The notes beneath the pieces were generated by a model that ran no database searches, was not told the DNA's origin, and saw nothing but the letters and a program-made list of their open reading frames with translations. From Phycisphaerales bacterium (lineage in GTDB: Bacteria; Planctomycetota; UBA1135; UBA2386), in contig JADCJE010000143.1 of assembly GCA_020247305.1 (NCBI GenBank), positions 1-33,942 of the forward strand: a DNA stretch of 33,942 nt, given 5' to 3'. Shown one piece after another: positions 1 to 6,542 of the stretch; positions within the stretch are counted from its first letter, which is position 1; every line of letters begins with the position of its first letter. The translations under genes were made by a program, and so were the position numbers.

Positions 1-1
1 C

Positions 2-331
2 ATGACGCCGCCGCCGGCGACCGACCTCGCCGACGCGCGCCGCAACGCCTACGCCGCCGAAGGCAAGACGATCCCGGCCACGGACGCCATCGTCGGGCTG
101 CTCGGCCAGCGCGAGCAGCTCAAGGAGCAGATTGGCACGCTTGACCAGCAGGTCGAAGCCGTCGAGCTGCAGATCCGCAACATGCTCGGCGACGCCGAGC
201 ACGCAATCGGATTCCTGACGGGGAAACCGATCGTGTCGAGTAGAGTCGTGACCCGTGCGGGCTACACCACGTCGGTGAAGCCCACCAGCTACCGTTCCCT
301 CACGGTGGCCAAGAACTGGAGAGACCTCTGA
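2..331 (+). CDS. YqaJ-type phage exonuclease, C-terminal part (5' truncated by window edge)
   Basis: The readable part is about 109 residues. It has a long charged helix (residues ~30-62, rich in E, Q, K and L) followed by a short beta-rich tail ending in RSLTVAKNW. This layout is typical of the C-terminus of YqaJ-family (lambda exonuclease-like) recombinases, in which a helical region is followed by a substrate-derivative strand segment. The catalytic core would lie upstream and is not visible, so the ATG at position 2 is probably internal. The assignment is supported mainly by the next gene, a RecT-like annealing protein, because exonuclease and annealing protein usually sit together. The stop overlaps that gene's ATG by one base (TGATG). 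Role by inference: 5'-3' resection of double-stranded phage DNA ends. A tail of an unrelated coiled-coil protein is the alternative. Confidence 0.55.
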   Translation: MTPPPATDLADARRNAYAAEGKTIPATDAIVGLLGQREQLKEQIGTLDQQVEAVELQIRNMLGDAEHAIGFLTGKPIVSSRVVTRAGYTTSVKPTSYRSLTVAKNWRDL

Positions 332-1206
332 TGACCGATGCAACCAGCGTTCCCGCCGTCGTGCGCCAGCCGCGCGCGCGGGACTTCCAGCCCCTGACGA
401 TCTCCGACGCGACGACGTTCGCGGCTGCCGTGGCGAAGGCCGACGGCATGATCCCAAGGGCCTACCTCGGCAACCCGGGCAAGATCCTGGCGTGCGTGCT
501 CGCCGGCCAGGAGCTGGGCGTCGGCCCGATGGCCAGCCTGCGCGCCTTCCACATCGTGGAGGGCAAGCCGGTGGCCAGCTACGACTTCTGGATTGCCCGC
601 CTGCGCGCTGCCGGCTACCGCGTCGAGTGGCCGCAGCTCACGACCGAGGCCGTCACGCTGCGCCTCACGTCGCCCGCCGGCGAGGTCCACGTCGAGACCT
701 GGGACAAGGCCCGCGCGCAGGCCGCCGGCCTGTGGGCCGGCAAGGACCCTTGGCGCAAGTACCCACAGACGATGCTCCAGGCGCGCTGCGTCGCCACCGC
801 CGGCCGCGCCTTCGCCGGCGAGGTGATGTTCGGGTGCTACGAGCAGGACGAGGCCGACGCGCTGCGCGGTGATCCGGCGCCCGTCGCCTCGCCGCCGCCC
901 GCCGAGCCGAAGCCCGCGCTGATCACGGCGACGACGGCGGACCCCGAAGCCGTCGAGGTCGCCAACCTCGCCCGCCGCATCGCCGACCGGTGCAAGGCCG
1001 CCTGCGTCAAGCGCGACGAGCTGTTCGCCCTGATGCGCGAGCAGGAGATCACCAAGCAGAGGTTGTCCGAATGCACCCTCGTCGAACTGCAGCAGATCGA
1101 GGGCGCGATCGAGGCGCAAATCGCCAGGACGACGCCGCCGGCGAAGCCCGCGACGCCGCCGATGGATTCGGTCTACCCGCCGAGTTCGCGGTACGCCGGC
1201 GACTGA
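331..1206 (+). CDS. RecT-like single-strand annealing protein
   Basis: This 291-residue protein fits RecT-family annealing proteins. Residues ~25-110 carry the usual N-terminal pattern: a helix ending in GMIPRAYLG, then PGKILACVLAGQELGVGPM, then a hydrophobic strand and VEGKPVASYDFWIARLRAAG. Residues ~135-175 show the second hallmark, DPWRKYPQTMLQARC, followed by a segment ending in CYEQDEAD. The last ~100 residues are proline-rich linkers around a helical domain and are probably not part of the annealing core. RecT-type proteins form filaments or rings on single-stranded DNA and pair complementary strands, working with an exonuclease; the preceding gene fits that partner. The ATG overlaps the upstream stop by one base, suggesting translational coupling. 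Confidence 0.85.
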   Translation: MTDATSVPAVVRQPRARDFQPLTISDATTFAAAVAKADGMIPRAYLGNPGKILACVLAGQELGVGPMASLRAFHIVEGKPVASYDFWIARLRAAGYRVEWPQLTTEAVTLRLTSPAGEVHVETWDKARAQAAGLWAGKDPWRKYPQTMLQARCVATAGRAFAGEVMFGCYEQDEADALRGDPAPVASPPPAEPKPALITATTADPEAVEVANLARRIADRCKAACVKRDELFALMREQEITKQRLSECTLVELQQIEGAIEAQIARTTPPAKPATPPMDSVYPPSSRYAGD

Positions 1207-1283
1207 CCACCGGCGAGGAGACGGCGGCGCTGCGGCGGCTCATCTGGGACGCGCCGCAGCCGCACCCGTTCGCCCGGCTGCTC

Positions 1284-1799
1284 ATGCTAGAGCGGCTGGG
1301 CATCCCCGACGCGAAACGACGCACCCTGCAGCACGAAAGCCTGGACCTGTACATGCGCAGCCGCATCAAAGCCCTGGAGCGCACGACCTGCCCGCGCGGT
1401 CACGACCTGACCCTGCCAGGCCGTCGGCGAGTGTACGAGACCAAGTTCGGGGTGCGCGTGCACTGCAAGGTCTGCACGGACAACAACAACGCCCGGCAGA
1501 AGCAGAAGCGCGAACACCGCAGCAAGCTGCGCGATTGCGTGCACTGCGGCATGGCGTTCCTTGCCCACGACCGCGCGACGACCTGCAGCCGCAAGTGCAC
1601 CTACCAGCTGCGCCGGAAGACCCAGGCGGCGACGCCGAAGCCGAAGCCGGTGCGCAACGGCGTGCAGTGGGAGCAGGACGAGCTGCGGCGCTCGGCGGCG
1701 CTGCTGGAGCTGTACGAGGCGCGCGACCGGTGCTCAACGCACTGGGAGCGGGCGGAGATGGACGCGAAGATCCAGGCCCTGAAGACGGGGCCGAACTGA
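1284..1799 (+). CDS. Zinc-ribbon DNA-binding or HNH-like protein
   Basis: From the ATG at 1284 the protein is 171 residues. It contains two cysteine clusters: CPRGHD with CKVC about 30 residues on, then CVHC with CSRKC. The CPxGH...CxxC block resembles the zinc-binding part of small phage HNH endonucleases and homing-type proteins, but no clear catalytic HNH triad is visible. The C-terminus is a charged helix. The start is uncertain: G/C-rich third positions continue upstream to about 1203, where a CTG overlaps the stop of the preceding gene, but no ATG, GTG or TTG exists between 1071 and 1284 in this frame. Related zinc ribbons occur at 4389 and 31840. Specific function is unknown. Confidence 0.65.
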   Translation: MLERLGIPDAKRRTLQHESLDLYMRSRIKALERTTCPRGHDLTLPGRRRVYETKFGVRVHCKVCTDNNNARQKQKREHRSKLRDCVHCGMAFLAHDRATTCSRKCTYQLRRKTQAATPKPKPVRNGVQWEQDELRRSAALLELYEARDRCSTHWERAEMDAKIQALKTGPN

Positions 1800-1867
1800 C
1801 CGAACACGCCGGCGGCGTGGCCGAACGCCGGACGTATCCTAGGCCATCAACGCAAGGAGACCGACAG

Positions 1868-2683
1868 ATGAGCACCATTAAGCGTACGGTATGGGTTCAC
1901 ATCAACCCGGCGCTGGCCAGAGAGTTCTTGTCCCGCAACAAGAACAACAGGCCGTTCAAGAAGGATCACGGCGCAAGCCTCAGCTTGGCGTTTTCGCGGG
2001 GCGAATACCGCGAAACGCACCAGGGAATCGCCTTCGACGAAGACGGCAATCTGCTCGATGGACAGCATCGCCTCTGGGCAATCGCACAGCAGCCAGAGGA
2101 CTTCTCCGTCAGGATGCTGGTGACCTACGGCCTACCCAGGCAACAAGCATGGGATGCCATCGACGTGTTCACCGCGCGAAGGACCGCTGCAGACGTGCTG
2201 GGTATCCACACGGGATTGGCTGCCGTGTGCAACCTCGCGGTTCGCCTCGTCAACGGGAACGGTAAGGGCATCACGCCAACGCTGATCGCTCCCGTTGTCG
2301 AGGACTTCGAGGCAGACTGGCTGATGCTGTCGAGCGTTAGCGGCGTCAAAGTCAAGATCTTGAGCAGTAGCGCAATGCGCTTGGCGGCTCTGTGTGTGAT
2401 GGGCATTTACCCCAACGAAAAGCACAGCATCAAGGACTTGTACGGAGCTGTGTTAGCTGGGGATTTCGAGAACATGACCAAGTTAGCCCAGGCCGCGTAC
2501 CGTGCATGGGCGCAAGGAACGTGGGCGAAGTATACCGACATGGAAGTCTTGGCGCGAGGCTTCCGTATGCTGACGCCACGGTTCGATGATCCATCGAAGC
2601 TACAGGTGAGGAATAGCTCGGTGGTTTTGGATGAGATCCGCATGCATCTGGAGGAGCGGTTTCCGCACTTGCGGACGCCCTGA
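1868..2683 (+). CDS. ParB-like domain protein
   Basis: A 271-residue protein with the ParB/Spo0J-type motif DGQHRLWA at residues 64-71, preceded by a strand-rich N-terminus (IAFDEDGNLL). In this superfamily the motif lies in the CTP- or ATP-binding pocket of a clamp, nuclease or kinase-like domain. Residues ~90-271 are mostly helical and show no helix-turn-helix that I can identify. A good ribosome-binding site (AAGGAGA, 1854-1860) fixes the ATG at 1868. Base composition is clearly lower in GC than the neighbours and codon use is relaxed (many AAG, AGC, TTG, GTT), which suggests later acquisition. The adjacent palindrome block at 2754-2999 makes a DNA-partition or regulatory role conceivable. 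That link is inference, because many phage ParB-like proteins have other or unknown roles. Confidence 0.75.
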   Translation: MSTIKRTVWVHINPALAREFLSRNKNNRPFKKDHGASLSLAFSRGEYRETHQGIAFDEDGNLLDGQHRLWAIAQQPEDFSVRMLVTYGLPRQQAWDAIDVFTARRTAADVLGIHTGLAAVCNLAVRLVNGNGKGITPTLIAPVVEDFEADWLMLSSVSGVKVKILSSSAMRLAALCVMGIYPNEKHSIKDLYGAVLAGDFENMTKLAQAAYRAWAQGTWAKYTDMEVLARGFRMLTPRFDDPSKLQVRNSSVVLDEIRMHLEERFPHLRTP

Positions 2684-2753
2684 AGCCGCAAAGCGAGGGC
2701 CGCAACAAGCGCGGTTTGCCGTCCGTGTTCTTCCCATGACCTGCGCCCTACCC

Positions 2754-2809
2754 GTTCCACCGTCTGTTCCACGGAACGGGGTGGAACGGAACGGAATGGA
2801 ACGTGGAAC
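2754..2809. repeat. GTTCCAC / GTGGAAC inverted repeat cluster
   Basis: GTTCCAC occurs at 2754-2760 and 2766-2772, and its complement GTGGAAC at 2781-2787 and 2803-2809. Extra GGAAC units fill the space between them at roughly 5-bp steps. The arms could form alternative hairpins or serve as a multi-site protein-binding array. Confidence 0.7.
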
Positions 2810-2829
2810 GAACGAACCGACCAAAGCCT

Positions 2830-2881
2830 GTTCGGCCGAACGTTCGGCCGAACGAGACCGAACGAGACCGAACGAACGAAC
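2830..2881. repeat. Tandem 12-bp palindrome followed by GAACGAGACC direct repeats
   Basis: The palindrome GTTCGGCCGAAC is present twice in tandem at 2830-2841 and 2842-2853, giving a perfect 24-bp self-complementary block. It runs into two direct copies of GAACGAGACC (2850-2859, 2860-2869) and then a GAAC ladder to 2881. Such a site looks like an operator or iteron for a dimeric DNA-binding protein. Confidence 0.75.
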
Positions 2882-2950
2882 AACCGACCGAACCAATCCG
2901 GGCAAACCGTATGCCCTTCTTGGCATCCCGACTTGGCTTGGTACGTTGAG

Positions 2951-2999
2951 CGTCCCGACGTCCGGGGACGTCCCGGACGTCGACGGGACGCCGGACGTC
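2951..2999. repeat. Four phased GACGTC sites within a strong hairpin
   Basis: GACGTC occurs at 2957, 2967, 2976 and 2994, spacings of 10, 9 and 18 bp that put the sites near the same face of the helix. The same bases can fold into a hairpin: 2951-2957 pairs with 2984-2990, 2958-2963 with 2975-2980 and 2964-2966 with 2972-2974, with a CGA bulge and a 5-base loop. No T-run follows, so a standard intrinsic terminator is unlikely. Confidence 0.7.
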
Positions 3000-3026
3000 C
3001 TACCTTTCCGCGCTTACCGCGCTCCC

Positions 3027-3761
3027 ATGCTAACCCTCCTTTTAGCCCTCCTCGCCTCGTCGCTCCCCGCGCAGCTCGTCACCGCGCACAACCCCACCGG
3101 CTGGCCGGTGTCGTGCTGGCACCGCGCCGTCTCGACGGTGCTGCCGCCGGCGCAGAGCGGCTTCCTGCCGTCCGGCCCCGAGTCGTACGTCGCCGGCGCT
3201 GACCCCGAACCCGGCGAGGCCCCGGTGTACGTCTGGATGACCCTGCCACCGGGCAGCTCGGCGTCGATCAACCTCGCCGCCTGCGTCCCGTCCTGGCGCC
3301 CGATCGGTCTGCAGCCCGACTGGCAGACCACGCACGGCGGCATCGCGGAGGTTGACGGCGGTGCCTTGTTCTGGGAGTCGGAGACCTTCGACGGCCCGTA
3401 CCTCGTCCTGCGCGCCGTGGTGCGGCCGCAGCCGTGGCTGGTCGTGGTCGTCGAAGCCCGCTGGTGCGCCGAAATGTCGTACCTAGCCGAGATCACCACG
3501 CGATCGATGCACACCTCGACCTCGGCGTGGCCGACGTTCGACGTCCTGCGCAAGTCGGTGTCCCTGACCTGGGGCCATGGCTCCCTGTGGACCGGCGGCG
3601 CAGGCGGCTCGACGCTCATCCCCGGCGGCACGCGCTACGTGTCCGGGCAGGTCCAGACGCGCCGATCGACGATGGTCTGGCCGCTGCTGGCAACACCGTC
3701 GCAGATGGACACCGCGCGGGCGGTACACTCCCGCGCACTGTGGGCCGTCGCCGTACCGTAA
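3027..3761 (+). CDS. Exported protein of unknown function with signal peptide
   Basis: A 244-residue product beginning with a hydrophobic segment (LTLLLALLASSLPAQ, residues 2-16) that looks like a short cleavable signal peptide. There is no lipobox cysteine. The mature part is rich in W, P, S, T and V, with cysteines at several places, and looks like an all-beta domain. I do not recognise a family. The frame is open upstream, but through the repeat block, so the ATG at 3027 right before the hydrophobic segment is the best start; no clear Shine-Dalgarno precedes it. Its 3' end overlaps the next gene by 22 bases. A secreted protein between regulatory-type genes is unusual for a lytic head-tail module; a cell-surface modifying or superinfection-blocking role is possible but unproven. 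Confidence 0.6.
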   Translation: MLTLLLALLASSLPAQLVTAHNPTGWPVSCWHRAVSTVLPPAQSGFLPSGPESYVAGADPEPGEAPVYVWMTLPPGSSASINLAACVPSWRPIGLQPDWQTTHGGIAEVDGGALFWESETFDGPYLVLRAVVRPQPWLVVVVEARWCAEMSYLAEITTRSMHTSTSAWPTFDVLRKSVSLTWGHGSLWTGGAGGSTLIPGGTRYVSGQVQTRRSTMVWPLLATPSQMDTARAVHSRALWAVAVP

Positions 3762-4141
3762 GACGCAGGGAACAGCTACCACCTCCCACCGAGGCGCAGC
3801 TCGCCGCCTACGCCTCGTACGAGCAGCACCTCGGCTGGCACGTCGCCCGGTTCGGCGTCTGGCGCGCGCGCGTCGCCGGCCTGGACCGCGAAGACCTCAT
3901 GCAGGCCGCCCGCCTGGGCCTCTGGCGAGCCTGCCTGACCTTCGACCCGGCCCTCGGCTGCGTCCTGGCCACGCACGCGACGAAGCACGTCTACTGGCAC
4001 CTGCACGACGCGATCGAGCGCGCCAAGTTCGGCAAGCCGCGCAAGGGCCGCCCGCTGCACGACCACGCCGCGCACGAGTACCTAGCGTTCGACCCGCCGG
4101 CACCCGAGACTCCCGACGATGACGACGACCCAGATTGCTGA
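3740..4141 (+). CDS. Sigma-70 region 2-like protein lacking region 4
   Basis: From the GTG at 3740 the product is 133 residues. Residues ~48-95 match sigma-70 region 2: LDREDLMQAARLGLWRA (core-binding helix), TFDPALGCVLATHA, and a WHLHDAIERA helix corresponding to the -10 recognition part. After that the chain is basic (GKPRKGRPL) and then acidic (PDDDDDPD); there is no region 3 or 4. Full sigma factors are normally at least ~160-170 residues in the ECF class. The protein might compete for core RNA polymerase, act with another factor, or direct transcription from -10-only promoters; all of these are inference. The next ATG (3899) would cut into the core helix, which favours GTG 3740 despite the overlap with the upstream gene. 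Confidence 0.7.
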   Translation: MGRRRTVRRREQLPPPTEAQLAAYASYEQHLGWHVARFGVWRARVAGLDREDLMQAARLGLWRACLTFDPALGCVLATHATKHVYWHLHDAIERAKFGKPRKGRPLHDHAAHEYLAFDPPAPETPDDDDDPDC

Positions 4142-4370
4142 AGCCCTGCGCGCGGCCTTCCCCGAGTACACCATCGACGAGGCCGACCTGCCGGCGACGA
4201 TCGGGAAGCTGGGCAAGGAGCTGGCCGAGTTCGCGCGCGTGAACACGCAGCTGTCGTCCATCGTCGCCATCGTCTTCGGCGGCCTCGCGCGCATCGACGC
4301 CGAGCTGCGCGCCGGCCTGCCGCCCGAGGCAATCCCGGCCAAGGAGCCGACCGAGACCGACGGTGCCTGA
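4119..4370 (+). CDS. Small helical protein, unknown
   Basis: An 83-residue protein with an N-terminal segment (TQIAEALRAAFPEYTIDEADLP) and a long amphipathic helix (IGKLGKELAEFARVNTQLS), then an alanine-rich helix and a proline/glutamate tail. It starts inside the sigma-like gene (22-base overlap) and ends 18 bases before the next gene, so it is part of the same transcript. I recognise no family. Length, codon use and tight spacing argue that it is real. Confidence 0.6.
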   Translation: MTTTQIAEALRAAFPEYTIDEADLPATIGKLGKELAEFARVNTQLSSIVAIVFGGLARIDAELRAGLPPEAIPAKEPTETDGA

Positions 4371-4388
4371 CCAGCCGATACGCCTTGC

Positions 4389-4796
4389 GTGCCCGACGGT
4401 CACTACCGGCCCGGAGCCGGCAACTTCCGGCAGAACAACCACTGCCGCAACGGGCACGACGTGGCGCAGCCGTCGGCCCTCGTCGAGCACAAGGGCAACA
4501 TGGTCTGCAGGCAGTGCCTGCGCGACGCGCGCCGGCGCTACGCCGATCGCCGCAGGTCGCTCGACCCGTACTTCGACGAGTGCCAGCGGTGCGGCAAGAC
4601 CAAGTACGGCGACGCCCGCGCCTACTGCGGCCCGTGCCGTCACGTCACGCGCGGCGAGCGTGCCAGGACGCCGGCGCAGATCGACGCCGCGCTCATCGAG
4701 GCCATCGTCCTGGAGACTGCGCCGGCATGGGTCCGAAACGACCCAGCCGAGCATGCAGCTTGGATAGCGCACGTCCTTCGGTCGCGTAGGGCTTGA
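4389..4796 (+). CDS. Zinc-ribbon / HNH-like protein
   Basis: 135 residues from a GTG start. It has four cysteine pairs or half-pairs: CRNGHD, CRQC, CQRC and CGPC, with basic residues (RDARRRYADRRRS) after the second pair. The CxxGH...CxxC block is shared with the protein at 1284, so the two are probably distant paralogues. This is the small-phage zinc-ribbon class often found near terminase genes, where HNH endonucleases assist packaging, but no active-site HNH signature is evident. The last ~45 residues form helices. It lies a short distance upstream of the terminase genes; a packaging role is only contextual. Confidence 0.6.
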   Translation: MPDGHYRPGAGNFRQNNHCRNGHDVAQPSALVEHKGNMVCRQCLRDARRRYADRRRSLDPYFDECQRCGKTKYGDARAYCGPCRHVTRGERARTPAQIDAALIEAIVLETAPAWVRNDPAEHAAWIAHVLRSRRA

Positions 4797-4825
4797 CCTC
4801 GCGCTAGCATGCCGACCACAGTTCC

Positions 4826-4900
4826 ATGACGGTGCAGACTACGTGCAGACATTGCGGGTGCGTGATGATGACGACGTGCGCCTGCACGGTGGACGAGTGA
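4826..4900 (+). CDS. Candidate 24-residue cysteine-rich micropeptide
   Basis: A short frame starting at ATG 4826 encodes 24 residues with five cysteines in the pattern CxxCxC...CxC (TCRHCGC, TCAC), which could hold one zinc ion. Its TGA overlaps the GTG of the next gene as GTGA, the same junction used throughout the genome, which supports both. No strong Shine-Dalgarno is present, and at this length chance cannot be excluded. Confidence 0.4.
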   Translation: MTVQTTCRHCGCVMMTTCACTVDE

Positions 4901-5247
4901 CCGACCCCGAGGCAAAGGGAGGGGGTTTCGAGAAGCAGCCCAAGCCCAGGGCCGCGGCGCGCATGATTGCCAGCCTGGCCAAGCAGAAGGCCTGGACGGA
5001 CAGCTTGACCGACGAGCAGCGCGAGCAGATCAGCCGAAAGCTCATCGACAGCCTGCCGGCGTGCGAGTCGCCGCGCGAGATTGCCAGCGTGGTCAAGGCC
5101 ATCGCCAGCCTGGAGAAGAACGACCTCGACCGCACGCGACTGCTGATGGAGGCCGAGGCGATCGAGGACGGCACCATGGACGACGCCACGCGCCTGCGCG
5201 CGGACCTCGACGCGATCGACCGCCTGGAGGGCCGCAGTGCTGACTGA
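4897..5247 (+). CDS. Candidate terminase small subunit
   Basis: From the GTG at 4897 the protein is 116 residues, starting TDPEAKGGGFEKQ. It is basic at the N-terminus (KQPKPRAAARMIASLAKQK) and helical with charged heptad-like stretches afterwards (SPREIASVVKAIASLEKND). No HTH is obvious. It is called small terminase because it directly precedes, and overlaps, the large terminase gene, has suitable size and has a basic/helical layout; sequence similarity alone would not be enough. A GTG at 4843 in the same frame is an alternative start giving 134 residues, but that would run over the 4826 micropeptide, and the GTGA junction favours 4897. Small terminases form rings that recognise viral DNA and regulate the motor. 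Confidence 0.5.
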   Translation: MTDPEAKGGGFEKQPKPRAAARMIASLAKQKAWTDSLTDEQREQISRKLIDSLPACESPREIASVVKAIASLEKNDLDRTRLLMEAEAIEDGTMDDATRLRADLDAIDRLEGRSAD

Positions 5248-6538
5248 CCGTTGGACGCCACTGGACGCGCACGTCGAGCAGCTGCGCCTCATCCGCTCGC
5301 CGGCGCGCTTCCGCGTCGTCGCCGCAGGCCGCCGCAGCGGCAAGACCGAGCGCGGCAAGCGGCACCTCGTCCGCTGTGCCCTCGCCGGCATCACCGGCGT
5401 AGCGCGCCCGACCTTCGTCGCCGCCGCGCCGACGCGCGACCAGGCGAAGCGCATCTTCTGGGCCGACCTGAAGGCACTGTCGCCGCGCGAGTGGGTCGCC
5501 GGCGTGTCCGAGTCCGAGCTGACCATCCGCTACAAGGTCGGATCGCAGCTCATGGTCGTCGGCCTCGACCGCCCGCAGCGCATCGAAGGCGTGCCGCTCG
5601 ACGGCATCGTGGTCGACGAAATCGCCGAGGTGAAGCGCGAGAGCTGGGAGCAGAGCATCCGGCCTGCGCTGTCCACGAAAGGGCGCCCGCCTGGCTGGGC
5701 ATGGTTCACGGGCCGCCCCAAGGGTCGCGGCCTGTTCTACGACCTGTACAGCCTGTCCGGCACGCGCGCCGGCTGGGAGTCGTTCACGTGGACCAGCGCG
5801 ACTGTCGTGGACCCTGCCGAGATCGAGCAGGCGCGCGCCGACCTCGACCCGCTGACGTTCGCGCAGGAGTACGAAGCGCAGTGGGTCAGCTTCGAGGGCT
5901 TGGCCTACTACCCGTGGTCGCCGAAGGACCACCTGCGCAAGCTGGCCGTTGACCAAACCAAGCCGCTCATCATCGCCCTCGACTTCAACGTCGATCCTGG
6001 CACCGCCGTCGTGATGCAGGAGCAGTACCTCGACGGCGAGACGCGCACGTGCGTCGTCGGCGAGGTACACATCCCGCGCAACTCGAACACGCCCGCCGTC
6101 TGCCGCAGGCTCGTCGCTGACTACGGCAAGCATCCAGCCGACGTGTACCTCTACGGCGACCCCGCCGGCGGCGCGCGGCACACGAGCCAAACCGAGGGCA
6201 CCGACTGGGAGCTGGCGCGGCAGGTGCTGGCACCGGCCTTCGGCGAGCGCCTGCGCTGGCGCGTGGCCAAGAAGCCGCCCTACGTGCGCGACCGGCTCAA
6301 CGCCGTCAACTCCCGGCTGCGTTCTGCGTCCGGCGTCGTGCGGCTGCTCGTGGACCCTGCGCGCGCGCCCAACGTGGTCAAGGACTTCGAGGGCGTGACG
6401 TTGCTCAAGGGCGGATCGGGCGAGATCGACAAGAAGGGCAGCGAGGCCAAGGGCCTCACGCACCTAACCGACGCGATCGGCTACTACATCTCGGAGGCGC
6501 ACAGCATCGCGGCGCGCGTCTCCAGCTTCGACGAGTGA
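5237..6538 (+). CDS. terL: Terminase large subunit
   Basis: 433 residues with the full motor-nuclease layout. The ATPase half has a Walker A-type loop GRRSGKT (residues 31-37), a Walker B strand IVVDE (124-128) with its catalytic glutamate, and a coupling motif around FTGR (157-160). The RNase H-like nuclease half has acidic residues in ALDFNVDP (D249), YGDP (D308) and TDAIGYYI (D412). The enzyme pumps DNA into the prohead through the portal and cuts the concatemer. A ribosome-binding site GGAGG (5226-5230) sits six bases before the GTG start, and the gene overlaps the preceding candidate small subunit by 11 bases. Length is normal for the compact class. The portal gene follows after four bases. 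Confidence 0.95.
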   Translation: MLTDRWTPLDAHVEQLRLIRSPARFRVVAAGRRSGKTERGKRHLVRCALAGITGVARPTFVAAAPTRDQAKRIFWADLKALSPREWVAGVSESELTIRYKVGSQLMVVGLDRPQRIEGVPLDGIVVDEIAEVKRESWEQSIRPALSTKGRPPGWAWFTGRPKGRGLFYDLYSLSGTRAGWESFTWTSATVVDPAEIEQARADLDPLTFAQEYEAQWVSFEGLAYYPWSPKDHLRKLAVDQTKPLIIALDFNVDPGTAVVMQEQYLDGETRTCVVGEVHIPRNSNTPAVCRRLVADYGKHPADVYLYGDPAGGARHTSQTEGTDWELARQVLAPAFGERLRWRVAKKPPYVRDRLNAVNSRLRSASGVVRLLVDPARAPNVVKDFEGVTLLKGGSGEIDKKGSEAKGLTHLTDAIGYYISEAHSIAARVSSFDE

Positions 6539-6542
6539 CGAC

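Larger units (their letters stand above)
2684..3026. other. Non-coding block packed with palindromes and short repeats
   Basis: This 343-bp gap is the only long stretch without a convincing gene. An open frame passes through it, but its translation is a low-complexity string of R, E, N, T and P produced by the repeats. It contains three separate repeat groups, described in the following entries: GTTCCAC/GTGGAAC arms, a doubled 12-bp palindrome with GAACGAGACC direct repeats, and four GACGTC sites inside a strong hairpin. A weak promoter-like pair, TTGGCA at 2920 and TACGTT at 2942 with 16 bp between them, precedes the last group. The arrangement suggests a regulatory or replication/partition locus, but nothing in it is specific enough to choose. 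Confidence 0.6.

Noticed and set aside
1071..1283. Upstream start (ATG 1071) for the zinc-ribbon gene at 1284
   Set aside because: It would overlap the annealing-protein gene by 136 bases, and composition before ~1203 is not coding-like in that frame.
2631..3026. N-terminal extension of the exported protein through the palindrome block
   Set aside because: The translation is repeat-derived low complexity and the signal peptide starts at 3027, so the extension is unlikely to be coding.
4793..4821. TTGACC followed by CTAGCAT as a promoter before the terminase genes
   Set aside because: The two boxes are too close for a normal promoter and no good -10 is found at 17 bp.
4843..4896. GTG 4843 as the small terminase start
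   Set aside because: The GTGA junction and better N-terminal composition favour GTG 4897; kept as an alternative.
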